Of a DNA stretch of 64,000 nucleotides, positions 1 to 10,900 are shown one piece after another (positions within the stretch are counted from its first letter, which is position 1; each line of letters begins with the position of its first letter). The stretch covers positions 496,001 to 560,000 of the forward strand of contig NZ_VTWU01000002.1 of NCBI RefSeq assembly GCF_008727865.1, given 5' to 3'. The notes beneath the pieces are model-generated. The model ran no database searches. It was not told the DNA's origin and saw only the letters and a program-made list of their open reading frames with translations. The stretch is from Hymenobacter busanensis (GTDB lineage: Bacteria; Bacteroidota; Bacteroidia; Cytophagales; Hymenobacteraceae). The position numbers were made by a program, and so were the translations under genes.

Positions 1-639
1 TTCGTAGGTGTACTTCCAGGCATTCTGGCCGTTTGCGTTTTTGGTGTTTCCTGGCCAGTTGTTCCGGCGGCGTTATTAGGCCTGATTGCGTCTTGGGCAC
101 TTCACTACTTCCGGTCAAGCCAATACAAGATTGTGTTTCCTGTCGACTCCATCGTTCTGGCAGCAATGCTGTGGCTTGGCGCAATTCCGCGGATAATACT
201 GATCCTAGTCCTTTGTGCCGCCATAGACCTCACGCCCCCCGCACTGGTAGCCCTGCTTGCCCTGACCAGCTGGCCGGCGACAGCGCGGCTGGCCCGCGCA
301 GAGGTGCAACGCCTGCGTATGTTGCCATTCATAGAAGCGGCAAAGGTCAGCGGGTTACCTCCTATCCGCATAGTATGGCATCACATCTTGCCCAATGCCT
401 GGCCCGTATTGCGCGCTGCCATACCGCTCAACCTGAGTGCGTGCCTAACCTTCCAAACCACGCTAGCCTTCTTGGGACTTGGGCTGCCCGATGGTGCAAC
501 CGATTGGGGACGTATGTTGAGCCTTGCTAAGCTTGAGCCAACCGCTTGGTGGTTAATTGTATTCCCATGCGTGGCCCTGGCCACAACCTTTCTGGCCCTG
601 CGTGTCGCCACACCTACCCATTCCCGCACTAGCGCTTAG
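1..639 (+). CDS. ABC transporter permease, DppC/OppC type (5' end outside window)
   Basis: The reading frame is open from base 1 and stops at 637-639, so only the last 212 residues are present. It encodes several hydrophobic segments and a permease EAA loop (EAAKVSGLPPIRIVWHHILP, about bases 337-396), the surface that docks on the ATPase. The following segment, with TTLAFLGLGLP and then DWGRML, is typical of the dipeptide/oligopeptide/nickel permease family (BPD_transp_1), so the likely job is peptide or metal-chelate import across the inner membrane. The substrate cannot be told from this fragment, and the partner permease, ATPase and binding protein must lie to the left. Its codon use looks less GC-biased than most of the window. 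It converges on ftsH. The family call is firm, the substrate unknown. Confidence 0.85.
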   Translation, partial: FVGVLPGILAVCVFGVSWPVVPAALLGLIASWALHYFRSSQYKIVFPVDSIVLAAMLWLGAIPRIILILVLCAAIDLTPPALVALLALTSWPATARLARAEVQRLRMLPFIEAAKVSGLPPIRIVWHHILPNAWPVLRAAIPLNLSACLTFQTTLAFLGLGLPDGATDWGRMLSLAKLEPTAWWLIVFPCVALATTFLALRVATPTHSRTSA

Positions 640-980
640 GGTCGTAACCAACGCATTTCGTCACAAACTAGCCAAATATGTAGTCCAATTCCGCCGAGTG
701 AAGTTATAGAGCAACCTAATATAGCCGCGTAGCATTTTATAGTATCAATTCCACCATCAATAATTATAGTCACGCTACTTGAGTATCCTTCCTTTATCCT
801 GCATGCGAGGCGCCGTAATATTGTTTCTACAATGGCGCTGACAGTTACCGCTTCGGTGTTTAACCGCCTCCGCTTGTTGTACGGTAATGGAGTATGCTAG
901 TGACTAATTAAGCGGGCAGGTGGGCAACTGAAAAAAGGTCCTGAACCGCTGTGAGTTTTTTGCAACTTAAAAGGTGTGGG
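640..980. other. Non-coding stretch, AT-richer than surroundings
   Basis: No credible coding frame runs through this stretch between the ABC permease and the tandem hairpins before ftsH. It is visibly richer in A and T than the flanking genes. An imperfect hairpin can be drawn around 810-838 (GCGCC against GGCGC with an inner ATTGT/ACAAT pairing). I see no tRNA cloverleaf. It could be plain 3' flank or could hold a small RNA ending at the hairpin at 981-1009; there is no direct evidence for the latter. Confidence 0.5.
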
Positions 981-1009
981 AAAAACCGCTGGTTGTGCTA
1001 GCGGTTTTT
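981..1009. terminator. Intrinsic terminator hairpin
   Basis: Ten-base arms AAAAACCGCT (981-990) and AGCGGTTTTT (1000-1009) flank a nine-base loop. The A-run on one side and T-run on the other let it work in either direction. It is the second of two hairpins met by transcripts leaving ftsH. Confidence 0.75.
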
Positions 1010-1034
1010 CTGCGTTTAAGGCTTCTCTTACCAC

Positions 1035-1072
1035 AAAAAAGCGCCGCTTCTGATCTAGAAGCGGCGCTTTTT
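1035..1072. terminator. Bidirectional terminator after ftsH
   Basis: GC-rich arms AGCGCCGCTTC (1040-1050) and GAAGCGGCGCT (1058-1068), bounded by A- and T-runs, lie about 20 bases beyond the ftsH stop codon. This is the main ftsH terminator; with the hairpin at 981-1009 it forms a tandem pair. Confidence 0.85.
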
Positions 1073-1091
1073 ACAGCAGTTGCATTAGCTG

Positions 1092-3221
<2,130 letters not shown>

Positions 3222-3376
3222 GTAAAAAGAAAGTCTTCAACGGAAGGAAAGACACTGGACTGAACAGGCCGCCGAAGCGGATTGTTCGGTCCTGGGGTAC
3301 GCTGAGGCTAACGCACGGCTGGCCAAATTACCTTATCGGCCGACCGACGCGGGCCAAAAAGAAATGTGGGTACCCG

Positions 3377-3763
3377 TTACTTCACCGCCGTTTCCTCCTC
3401 GATGTAGGAGATTTCAGCGTCGCCCCAAAGCTCTTCGAGGGCGTAAAACTGGCGTCGGTCGCGCAGGAACACGTGCACCACCACATCTACGTAGTCGAGC
3501 AGTACCCACTCGCGGTTCAGGCGGCCTTCGCTTTGCCAGGGGTTCTGGCCGGTGGCTTTATCCACTTCTTCCTCCACCGAACGGGCAATGGCATCGAGCT
3601 GGGTATCGGACGAAGCCGAGCAGATAACGAAGTAATCGGCTACGGCATTTTTTAGGTTTTTAAGATTGAGCACCACAATGTCGACGGCCTTTTTTTCCTG
3701 CATGCCGCGCACTACGATGTCTGCCAAGTTGTCCGAATCCTGCCGAACCGGGGAAATTTTCAT
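3377..3763 (-). CDS. rsfS: Ribosome silencing factor RsfS
   Basis: RsfS (YbeB/Iojap family) binds uL14 on the large ribosomal subunit and blocks joining to the small subunit, saving energy in starvation. The 128-residue product carries the family core: a VVLNLKNLKNAVADYFVICSA segment, then DTQLDAIARSVEEEV and REWVLLDYVDVVVHVF. I chose the ATG at 3763 (MKISPVRQD). The frame can be opened 24 bases further upstream, but that would run into the birA promoter region, and the shorter form matches the usual family N-terminus. It lies upstream of ftsH on the same strand and faces away from birA. Confidence 0.93.
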   Translation of the reverse strand: MKISPVRQDSDNLADIVVRGMQEKKAVDIVVLNLKNLKNAVADYFVICSASSDTQLDAIARSVEEEVDKATGQNPWQSEGRLNREWVLLDYVDVVVHVFLRDRRQFYALEELWGDAEISYIEEETAVK

Positions 3764-3772
3764 AAGAGAGAG

Positions 3773-3780
3773 TACGTTTG
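3773..3780 (+). promoter_or_regulatory. Candidate Bacteroidetes -7 box (TACGTTTG) for birA
   Basis: TACGTTTG matches TAnnTTTG. If used, transcription would begin near 3786, which excludes the TTG at 3778 as the birA start and favours the GTG at 3802. No convincing -33 TTTG is seen. Confidence 0.4.
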
Positions 3781-3801
3781 TCAACACAAAGTAGAAAAAA
3801 T

Positions 3802-4569
3802 CGGGTGGAGCAAATCAGTCCCCAAACCCTTTTCACGGGCCAACAGCTGCTGTGGTTGCCGGAATGCGGCTCTACAAACACCGAGGCGCGCGAACTGATT
3901 GGCCAAAACCGCGCCACCGAAGGCTGCACCGTCATAACAGACCGTCAGACGGCCGGGCGCGGGCAGCGCGGCAACGGCTGGGAAGCAGCTCCCGGCGAAA
4001 ACCTGACGCTGTCGGTGGTGTGGCGCCCCGCGTTTCTGACGGCCCCGACGCAGTTCCGGCTGAACCTCGCCGTCGCCCTGGCCGCCCACGATTGGGCCAG
4101 CAGCCTGCTTGGCCCCGACCCCGCTTTGCGCGTGAAATGGCCCAACGACCTGTTTTACCACGACCAAAAGCTGGGCGGCATACTGATTGAGAACACACTT
4201 GGCGGCGCACAAATTCACTGGAGCGTTGTCGGAATGGGGCTAAATGTTAACCAAACCCGGTTCGGCGTTGGCACGGCTACTTCCATAAGCCTGTTGACGG
4301 GTCGCTCGTATGCGCTGGCACCGCTGGCCACGCAGTTGCTGGAATGCCTGGAGCAGCGGTACCTGCAGCTACGGAACGGCCGCCACGATGCCTTGCACCG
4401 CGAATACCTAAGCAAGCTGTACCGTTTCGATGAATGGCACTACTACGAGGTAGAGGGGCAGCGCTCGGCCGGGCGCATCGTGGACGTGCGGGACACCGGG
4501 CACCTTGTGGTGGAAACGGCTACCGGTACCGAGCGCGCCTTCGGATTGCAGGAAATTCGGCACTTGTAA
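3802..4569 (+). CDS. birA: Biotin--[acetyl-CoA-carboxylase] ligase BirA
   Basis: Activates biotin with ATP and attaches it to the lysine of biotin carboxyl carrier proteins. Visible family motifs are ECGSTNTEA near the N-terminus, the biotinyl-AMP loop GRGQRGNGWEAAPGENL, and KWPNDLFYHDQKLGGILIEN, followed by the small C-terminal domain. There is no N-terminal helix-turn-helix, so this is a class I enzyme with no repressor role. The start is uncertain: TTG at 3778 is possible, but a -7 box overlaps it, so the GTG at 3802 is preferred and gives about 255 residues. It is transcribed away from rsfS-ftsH. Confidence 0.9.
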   Translation, partial: RVEQISPQTLFTGQQLLWLPECGSTNTEARELIGQNRATEGCTVITDRQTAGRGQRGNGWEAAPGENLTLSVVWRPAFLTAPTQFRLNLAVALAAHDWASSLLGPDPALRVKWPNDLFYHDQKLGGILIENTLGGAQIHWSVVGMGLNVNQTRFGVGTATSISLLTGRSYALAPLATQLLECLEQRYLQLRNGRHDALHREYLSKLYRFDEWHYYEVEGQRSAGRIVDVRDTGHLVVETATGTERAFGLQEIRHL

Positions 4570-4862
4570 GGTGCTGGTTGGGTTCGTGTGTAGGTAGTAG
4601 GCAGAGCAGGCAACCCTTCGTGTGCGGTTTCCGAGTGGGAAGAAAACAGCCCAGCACTGCTTATGTCGCCGTAGTGTTAAACCACCGCCTGCTTATTTGC
4701 TCTAATCAGTGTTGCGAGGTCAAATTCAAGCAACCAAACCGCTTCCCTGAATTGGGCACGGTGCTTGCAATTTACGCACACGTAGGAGCGTCGGCCATGC
4801 GCCTTTTGCCTTCTCTCAACCGTTTACCCCACGCCGCGTTGCGGTGAATCCCCCAGCTTCTT
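4570..4862. other. Non-coding gap between birA and the cupredoxin gene
   Basis: About 290 bases with no supported gene. I see no strong hairpin after birA and no exact TAnnTTTG box. The short open frames here lack family features. Confidence 0.5.
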
Positions 4863-5489
4863 ATGAAAACTTTTACTCGTTTGGCTTTGGTACTGACGCT
4901 GCTTTGCGTACAGGCGTCGGCTTTTGCGGCTACTTGGACAGTTACCGTCAGAGACAACGACTATAGCCCCCAATTCCTCAACATTCAGCCTGGCGACGTT
5001 GTGCGCTGGCAATGGGCGTCGGGGGTTCACCCCACCATGTCGGACAGCAGCCCGGCCGCTTGGTCGACGTTTACGCCAAGTGCTTCCACTACCCGTTCCA
5101 TAACGTTCAATACGCTGGGTAGCTTCCCCTACCATTGCACGGCACACGGGGCGCCCGGCGCGGGCATGTACGGTGAAATCACGGTTTCGCCGGTGCCTAC
5201 CCCTACCCTGAACCTACGCAACGCCACTGCTTCGCTGGATGTATATCCCAGCCCTGCCCGCGGTGGCCAAGTAACCGTGGCGATGGGTGACGCTAAGGCC
5301 AACGGCATATATCAGTTGCGCGTGTCCAACATCATCGGCAGCGAGGTACGCAGCATATCGTTGCGCCCTGAACTGGTTGCCAAGGGTCAGCCCGTGGACT
5401 TGTCGGGCTTGCCAGCAGGCATTTACTTCTGCAACCTGTTGGTGAACGACAAAGCAATAGCCACCAAGCGAATTACCATCCAAGACTAA
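4863..5489 (+). CDS. Secreted plastocyanin-like cupredoxin with T9SS sorting tail
   Basis: A 208-residue exported protein. Residues 1-22 form a signal peptide ending in SAFA. Residues 24-109 form a type I copper domain with all four ligands: His56 (GVHPTM), Cys92 and His95 (PYHCTAHG) and Met102. From about residue 125 (LDVYPSPARGG) to the end is a T9SS type A sorting domain, with LRVSNIIGSEV and LPAGIYFCNL, so the mature protein should cross the outer membrane by T9SS and be attached to the surface or released. It is probably a small electron carrier or copper-binding protein; no partner enzyme is adjacent. A strong terminator follows, making it a single-gene unit. Confidence 0.88.
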   Translation: MKTFTRLALVLTLLCVQASAFAATWTVTVRDNDYSPQFLNIQPGDVVRWQWASGVHPTMSDSSPAAWSTFTPSASTTRSITFNTLGSFPYHCTAHGAPGAGMYGEITVSPVPTPTLNLRNATASLDVYPSPARGGQVTVAMGDAKANGIYQLRVSNIIGSEVRSISLRPELVAKGQPVDLSGLPAGIYFCNLLVNDKAIATKRITIQD

Positions 5490-5530
5490 ACGGCCCTTGC
5501 TTCCCTGCCGTACCATACTGGTCTGTACCG

Positions 5531-5561
5531 AGCAGCCGCCCCACGGGGCGGCTGCTTTTTT
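5531..5561 (+). terminator. Intrinsic terminator after the cupredoxin gene
   Basis: Arms AGCAGCCGCCCC and GGGGCGGCTGCT with a two-base loop, followed by six Ts; 41 bases past the stop codon. Confidence 0.9.
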
Positions 5562-5614
5562 ATGTTTCCCGCTCGGCCAGTTGGGCCTGGCTGGTCACGT
5601 GCTGGATTTATGCC

Positions 5615-5622
5615 TACTTTTG
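5615..5622 (+). promoter_or_regulatory. -7 box (TACTTTTG) for the DUF2723 gene
   Basis: Exact match to TAnnTTTG, 20 bases before the ATG at 5643. It decides the start: the in-frame ATG at 5610 lies at or before this element and the one at 5562 touches the preceding terminator, so 5643 is the translation start. Confidence 0.65.
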
Positions 5623-5642
5623 ACCTCTCTGAAAATGCCTCT

Positions 5643-8630
5643 ATGCAGCGATACCATCGTCTGAATAACCTGATCGGCTGGCTTGTTTTTGCCATGGCCA
5701 CCGTCACGTACTTGCTCACGCTTGAGCCTACGGCCTCCTTCTGGGACTGCGGCGAATTCATCGCCTGTTCCTACAAACTGCTGGTACCGCACCCGCCCGG
5801 GGCGCCCACTTTCTTGCTGCTGGGCCGCATCTTCTCGCTATTCGCTACCGACCCAACCAAAGTTGCGGTGCTCGTGAACACGCTCTCGGCCTTGAGCAGC
5901 TCGTTCACGGTGCTGTTCCTGTTCTGGACGATTACCATCCTGGCCAAGAAGCTGGTGCTGGGTCGGCCGGGCATGCACGACGACCGGGGCCTGGAGCCGA
6001 CCCCGCCCCAGACGCTGCTCATCCTGGGCAGCGGGGTGGTGGGCGCCTTGGCGCTGGCGTTTTCGGACTCGTTCTGGTTCAACGCTGTTGAGGCGGAGGT
6101 CTACGCCCTGTCGAGCTTGTGCACGGCCGTGGTGGTGTGGCTCATGCTCAAGTGGGAAAACCGCGCCCACGAAGCCGATGCCGACAAGTGGCTCATCCTC
6201 ATTGCCTACGTCATGGGCCTGAGCATTGGTGTGCACTTGCTCAACCTGCTCGCCATTCCGGCCCTGGGCCTCATCTACTATTTCCGCCGCACCGACAAAG
6301 CTACTTGGACTGGCGCGGTCATCACGCTGGTGGTATGCAGCATCATCGTCGGGCTGATTCTAGTGGGCATCATTCCGGGCTTGCCCTCATTGGCCGGCTC
6401 GTTTGAGGTCTTCTTCGTCAACTCGGTAGGGTTGCCGTTCAACTGGGGTTTGATTCTGTTCCTGGTGTTGTTCTTTGGGTTGGTGGTGTTCGGGTTCCGT
6501 TACTCCATTCGCTCAAACAATCGCGTATTGAACACGGCGCTGCTCAGCTTTGTGTTCATTCTGATTGGCTACTCCTCGTACCTGATCATTCCGATTCGCT
6601 CCAGTTTCCACCCCACCATCAACGAGAACGACCCCGAGGATGTCCTCTCGTTTGTGAGCTACCTGAAGCGCGAGCAGTACGGCGACCGGCCCCTGCTCTA
6701 CGGCCCGCAGTTCAATGCCCAGCCCATCGACCAGAAAGAGGGTGCTCCGCGCTACGCGCGTCAGGGCAACAAGTACGTGGTGGTTGAGCACAAGCTCGAA
6801 ACTATTTACAACGACGAGGACAAGATGCTCTTGCCGCGTTTGTACAGCAACGACCCCAACCACATTCAGCAGTACAAGAAGTGGGTGGATATTCAGGAAG
6901 GCACGCGCCCGACGATGGGCCAGAACCTTTCCTTCCTGTTCCGCTACCAGATGGGCCACATGTACTGGCGTTACTTCCTCTGGAACTTCGTGGGCCGCGA
7001 GTCGGATGTGCAGCAGGCCGGGGTGCTGTGGCCGACGGGAGCTGGCAAGAACGGCCTGCCCGAACGCATTGCCGACAGCGCCGCCCGCAATAACTTCTTC
7101 GCCATTCCGCTGATTTTTGGCCTACTGGGTCTGTTCTTCCACATCCGCCGCGACGGCCGCAACGCCCTCATCGTGGGCCTGCTGTTTTTGTTCACGGGTC
7201 TGGCCATCGTCATCTACCTCAACCAGCCGCCCATCGAGCCCCGCGAGCGGGACTACACTTTTGCCGGCGCTACCTACGCCTTCGCCATCTGGATTGGCCT
7301 GGGTGTGCTCGGGCTGGCCGATTTGCTGCGCCCGGTACTGAAAGCTGACGGCTTGCGTGGTGGTCTGGCCGTGGCACTCGGCCTGCTTGCTCCGGCCCTC
7401 ATGGCGCAGCAGGGCTGGGACGACCACGACCGTTCCGACCGTTACAATTCGGTGGATTCGGCCAAGAACCTGCTGAACTCGCTGGCACCAAATGCCATTC
7501 TGTTTACCAACGGCGACAACGACACCTTCCCGCTCTGGTACGCCCAGGAAGTGGAAGGCGTGCGCCCCGATGTGCGCGTGGCCGTGCTCAGTTACCTGAA
7601 TACCGACTGGTACATCGACCAGATGAAGCGGGACAGTTACCTGTCGCAGCCGCTGCCCATTGGGATGGAGAAGAAGGACTACGTGCAGGGCACCAACGAC
7701 TACCTGCCCTTCGTGGAGAATCCCTCGGTGGCCGAAGTAAACCTGCGGGAGTTCATGCAGCTGATTCGGCAGAACAGCCCGCTGCTGCAGGTGCAAACCC
7801 AGAGCGGCCACTCGCTGCTGTCGTTCCCGACGCGCAAATTCTACCTGCCCATCGACACGGTGGCGGTGCAGAAGCTGAACATCATCCCGAAAGACCGCCG
7901 CGGCCAACTCGTGGCGCGCATGGACTGGGACATGGGCCGCGGTGCCATCGAGAAGAAGAACCTGGTGATTCTGGACATGCTGGCTACTAACAACTGGCAG
8001 CGCCCTATTTACTTCTCCTCGACGGTGAACACGCAGGATTTCATGAACCTGCAGCCTTACTTCCAGCTCGAAGGCCTGGCCTACCGCATTTTGCCGGCCC
8101 GCGACCCGAACTACCAGCCGCAGGGCGGCGACGAAGGCTACGTGGCCAAGGACTTGATGTATGACAACCTCATGCACAAGTTTGCCTACCGCAACCTCGA
8201 CCGCGCCGACATCTTCTACGACGAAAACCAGCTGCGCTTCCCGGCCAACTACCGCGACAAATTTGCCCGCTTGGCCCAGACCTACGCCGACGCCGGCGAC
8301 CTGCAGCGCACCAAGGAAATCGTGGATTACTGCCTCAAGGTGATGCCCGACAAGGCTATTCCGTACGATTACTATACTCCGCAACTGGTGGAGCCGCTCG
8401 TGAAAGTGGGCGAAAAGCAGCAGGCCGACAACATCATGGACACCATGACCAACCGCGCCCAGCAGGCGCTGGCCTACTACAGCACCAGCCCCACCAGCGG
8501 CCTCTTCGACCTCGAAGTGCAGTTGCAGTTGCTCACGTTGCAGAGCGTGTACCGCGCCGCCGAAAAAACCGGCGACCGGGCCCGGGCTACGAAAGCCCTG
8601 CAGCTGCTGCAGCAATATTATCCGCAGTAA
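5643..8630 (+). CDS. DUF2723 (GT117-type) integral membrane glycosyltransferase
   Basis: About 995 residues. The N-terminal half is polytopic, with roughly ten membrane helices, and starts with the DUF2723 signature: the first helix, then TASFWDCGEFIACSYKL and PHPPGAPTFLLLGR. This family is placed among protein O-mannosyltransferase-like GT-C enzymes and is characteristic of Bacteroidetes. The acidic DCGE motif after the first helix corresponds to the catalytic Asp/Glu position of GT-C enzymes. The second half (from about residue 580) is soluble, probably periplasmic, contains NAILFTNGDNDTFPLWYAQE and ends in helical TPR-like repeats. It probably glycosylates exported proteins or lipids; the substrate is unknown. 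It is monocistronic between two terminators. Confidence 0.9.
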   Translation: MQRYHRLNNLIGWLVFAMATVTYLLTLEPTASFWDCGEFIACSYKLLVPHPPGAPTFLLLGRIFSLFATDPTKVAVLVNTLSALSSSFTVLFLFWTITILAKKLVLGRPGMHDDRGLEPTPPQTLLILGSGVVGALALAFSDSFWFNAVEAEVYALSSLCTAVVVWLMLKWENRAHEADADKWLILIAYVMGLSIGVHLLNLLAIPALGLIYYFRRTDKATWTGAVITLVVCSIIVGLILVGIIPGLPSLAGSFEVFFVNSVGLPFNWGLILFLVLFFGLVVFGFRYSIRSNNRVLNTALLSFVFILIGYSSYLIIPIRSSFHPTINENDPEDVLSFVSYLKREQYGDRPLLYGPQFNAQPIDQKEGAPRYARQGNKYVVVEHKLETIYNDEDKMLLPRLYSNDPNHIQQYKKWVDIQEGTRPTMGQNLSFLFRYQMGHMYWRYFLWNFVGRESDVQQAGVLWPTGAGKNGLPERIADSAARNNFFAIPLIFGLLGLFFHIRRDGRNALIVGLLFLFTGLAIVIYLNQPPIEPRERDYTFAGATYAFAIWIGLGVLGLADLLRPVLKADGLRGGLAVALGLLAPALMAQQGWDDHDRSDRYNSVDSAKNLLNSLAPNAILFTNGDNDTFPLWYAQEVEGVRPDVRVAVLSYLNTDWYIDQMKRDSYLSQPLPIGMEKKDYVQGTNDYLPFVENPSVAEVNLREFMQLIRQNSPLLQVQTQSGHSLLSFPTRKFYLPIDTVAVQKLNIIPKDRRGQLVARMDWDMGRGAIEKKNLVILDMLATNNWQRPIYFSSTVNTQDFMNLQPYFQLEGLAYRILPARDPNYQPQGGDEGYVAKDLMYDNLMHKFAYRNLDRADIFYDENQLRFPANYRDKFARLAQTYADAGDLQRTKEIVDYCLKVMPDKAIPYDYYTPQLVEPLVKVGEKQQADNIMDTMTNRAQQALAYYSTSPTSGLFDLEVQLQLLTLQSVYRAAEKTGDRARATKALQLLQQYYPQ

Positions 8631-8651
8631 CGGGAATAAAGCCACTCATTC

Positions 8652-8689
8652 GAAACGCCGCTCGGCTCTGCCGCAGCGGCGTTTCTTTT
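8652..8689 (+). terminator. Intrinsic terminator after the DUF2723 gene
   Basis: Arms GAAACGCCGCT (8652-8662) and AGCGGCGTTTC (8675-8685) followed by a T-run, 22 bases after the stop codon. Confidence 0.85.
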
Positions 8690-8837
8690 GCTTCCCGTGG
8701 CACCCCAGCCACCTGGCCCTAGCGTTGCTCGTGTTCAGCTTCTCGCCGAGCCATTGCCTTGTGCTGTGGTTTGAGGCGTATCCTTTTCCCGTCCCTTATA
8801 CCCCGCCGATTCTGCCAACTTCACGTTATTAGTGTTT

Positions 8838-10076
8838 ATGCGGTGTCTGGGTTTACTTCTGAGGTTGCTGGTGGGGTTGGTAGCAGCCAGTCCCTGCATG
8901 GCGCAACGTCTGCCTTCCCCCGCCCGCTTCGACTTCACGGGCCTGTACAACCCCGCGCGCCGGGCCCAGGTCGACGTGCGCCGCGAAGCCGACAGCCTAC
9001 GCCTGTATGTGCGCTTCCCCGATGCCAGCGTGCTGCGCCCGGGTCAACCATTGCGCCTGGTGGGCTGGAGCAACTACAACGCCCGCTCGCCGTTGTGGCA
9101 AACCACTGTTCCACTCGGCTCGCGTACGTTACGGCGCGAAGGCACAGCAGCCTGGGTGGAATGCCGCGTACTGGCCGCGGCACTCGACGGCGTGCAGGTG
9201 CTGGTCGCCTGGCCCGCTGCCTACCTGCCCGATGACCCCGCCGTAGCTGCCTGGTTGGAGCTAACGCCCGACATGCGGAGCCGCTCCTACATCCTGGTCG
9301 ATTCGGTGGGACAGCCGTTGCTGCGCCGCTATGTGCGCGTGGGCGAACCGTTCGGCGTGGATTGCTACGGCCCCGAGCAGCCGTTGACCGTGCGCCGCTA
9401 CACGGCCACGTTTGCTCCTGCGCTTCCACCCTATTCCAAGCCTGCAGCAGCGGCCAAACCTCGCTCTTTACGCGCCGAAGCCGAGCAGGAAGTGCGGGCG
9501 GGCCAGCGGATGCGTTTACCGGAGCCCGGCCTTTACACCATTCAGCCGGCCAATGCCGGAGCGCCCGTTGGAGTGCTGGCGCCCAACGGTGCATTTCCTG
9601 ACTTAACCATTGCTACCGAGCTAGTGGCGCCGTTGCGCTACCTCACCACCAGCGAAGAACGCACGCGCCTGGAGCAGTCAAACACACCCAAACGGGAGGT
9701 CGATGCGTTCTGGCTGCGGGCGGCCAACAACCGCCAAGGCCCCGCCCGGCAACTACTGCAGCAGTTCTACAGCCGCGTAGAAGAAGCCAACCAACTCTTC
9801 ACCGCCCACAAGCCCGGCTGGATGACCGACCGCGGCCTGCTCTACATTGTGCTGGGCCCGCCCAACCGGGTGCAACGCAGCCCCGCCGAAGAGCGGTGGC
9901 AGTATCCTAACGCCGGCTACGGCACGGCCACGTACGTGTTCCGTGCCAAACCGAGTACCTTTGCCCCCGATTACTATGAACTGGTGCGCCGCCCCGAGTA
10001 CGAACTGCTCTGGTATGCCGCCGTGGAACAATGGAGAACAGGTCTGAACGCCCCCAGGGCGGAGGCCGGCCGCTGA
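8838..10076 (+). CDS. GWxTD domain-containing exported protein
   Basis: A 412-residue protein with a signal peptide (hydrophobic residues 3-18, ending near CMAQ). The C-terminal part holds the motif that names the family, GWMTDRGLLYIVLGPPNRV at about residue 328, followed by the conserved WQYPNAGYGTATYVFR segment. GWxTD proteins are common in Bacteroidetes and have no proven function. I chose the ATG at 8838 over the GTG two codons upstream because the signal peptide starts there. The 3' end overlaps the rlmB start by 46 bases in another frame, so translation of the two is probably linked. The molecular role is unknown. Confidence 0.85.
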   Translation: MRCLGLLLRLLVGLVAASPCMAQRLPSPARFDFTGLYNPARRAQVDVRREADSLRLYVRFPDASVLRPGQPLRLVGWSNYNARSPLWQTTVPLGSRTLRREGTAAWVECRVLAAALDGVQVLVAWPAAYLPDDPAVAAWLELTPDMRSRSYILVDSVGQPLLRRYVRVGEPFGVDCYGPEQPLTVRRYTATFAPALPPYSKPAAAAKPRSLRAEAEQEVRAGQRMRLPEPGLYTIQPANAGAPVGVLAPNGAFPDLTIATELVAPLRYLTTSEERTRLEQSNTPKREVDAFWLRAANNRQGPARQLLQQFYSRVEEANQLFTAHKPGWMTDRGLLYIVLGPPNRVQRSPAEERWQYPNAGYGTATYVFRAKPSTFAPDYYELVRRPEYELLWYAAVEQWRTGLNAPRAEAGR

Positions 10077-10879
10077 ACGAGCGCCGCCCCGCCTTCAAAA
10101 AAACCTACGCCCCGCGCCCCGCCGCCGACCGCAGCATCGAAATGATTTTCGGTCTGCGCCCGATTCTGGAGGCCTTGCACGCTGGCCGCACGCTGGAGAA
10201 AATCTTCCTGCTGAAAGGCACGAAGAACAGCCTCGTGAGCGAAATCAACGAGTTGGCCCGCGCCGTCGATACGCCCATCTCGCTGGTGCCGGCCGAAAAG
10301 CTCGACAACCTCACCCGCAAAAACCACCAGGGTGCGGTGGCCTTCCTCTCTCCCATCGACTACGCGCCGCTCGACTCGCTGCTGGCCGGGTTGTTTGAGC
10401 AGGGCAAGAACCCGCTCATCCTCGTGCTCGACCGCATCACCGACGTGCGCAACTTCGGCGCCATTGCCCGCTCGGCCGAGTGCCTCGGCGTCGATGCCAT
10501 TGTGGTGCCCGCTCGCGGCGCCGCCCAGCTAAACGGCGACGCGCTGAAAACCTCAGCCGGCGCCCTCACCCGCGTGCCCGTGTGCCGCGAGCCGAACCTA
10601 CACACCACCCTACGCCGCCTCCACGACTCGGGCCTGCAGATTGTAGCCTGCACTGAAAAGGGTGACGGCAGCCTCGAAAGCACCGATATGGACATGACCG
10701 GCCCGCTGGTGGTGGTGATGGGCAGCGAAGAGGACGGAATTACGCCCGACCTCCTGACCTTGGCCGACGCCAAGCTGCGCATTCCGATGATCGGGCAGAT
10801 TGGCTCCTTGAACGTGTCGGTAGCCAGCGGCATTCTGCTCTACGAAGTGCTGCGCCAGCGCTTGGCTGCGCCACAGTAG
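10031..10879 (+). CDS. rlmB: 23S rRNA (guanosine-2'-O)-methyltransferase RlmB
   Basis: TrmH/SpoU-family enzyme that methylates the 2'-OH of a guanosine in the peptidyl-transferase region of 23S rRNA. The 282 residues have a basic, disordered N-terminal extension of about 35 residues, then the substrate-binding domain (IFGLRPILEALHAGRTLEK). The knotted methyltransferase domain has its three motifs: NFGAIARSAECLG, VVMGSEEDGI, and the final IPMIGQIGSLNVSVASGILL that forms the knot and binds SAM. The start lies inside the end of the GWxTD gene. A 43-bp inverted repeat follows 21 bases after the stop. Confidence 0.94.
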   Translation: MENRSERPQGGGRPLNERRPAFKKTYAPRPAADRSIEMIFGLRPILEALHAGRTLEKIFLLKGTKNSLVSEINELARAVDTPISLVPAEKLDNLTRKNHQGAVAFLSPIDYAPLDSLLAGLFEQGKNPLILVLDRITDVRNFGAIARSAECLGVDAIVVPARGAAQLNGDALKTSAGALTRVPVCREPNLHTTLRRLHDSGLQIVACTEKGDGSLESTDMDMTGPLVVVMGSEEDGITPDLLTLADAKLRIPMIGQIGSLNVSVASGILLYEVLRQRLAAPQ

Positions 10880-10900
10880 CTGAGGACAGCAGCGCAGGAA

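Noticed and set aside
5562-5642. A longer start for the DUF2723 protein
   Set aside because: The first ATG abuts the terminator's T-run and the second lies at the -7 box, so neither would be in the mRNA.
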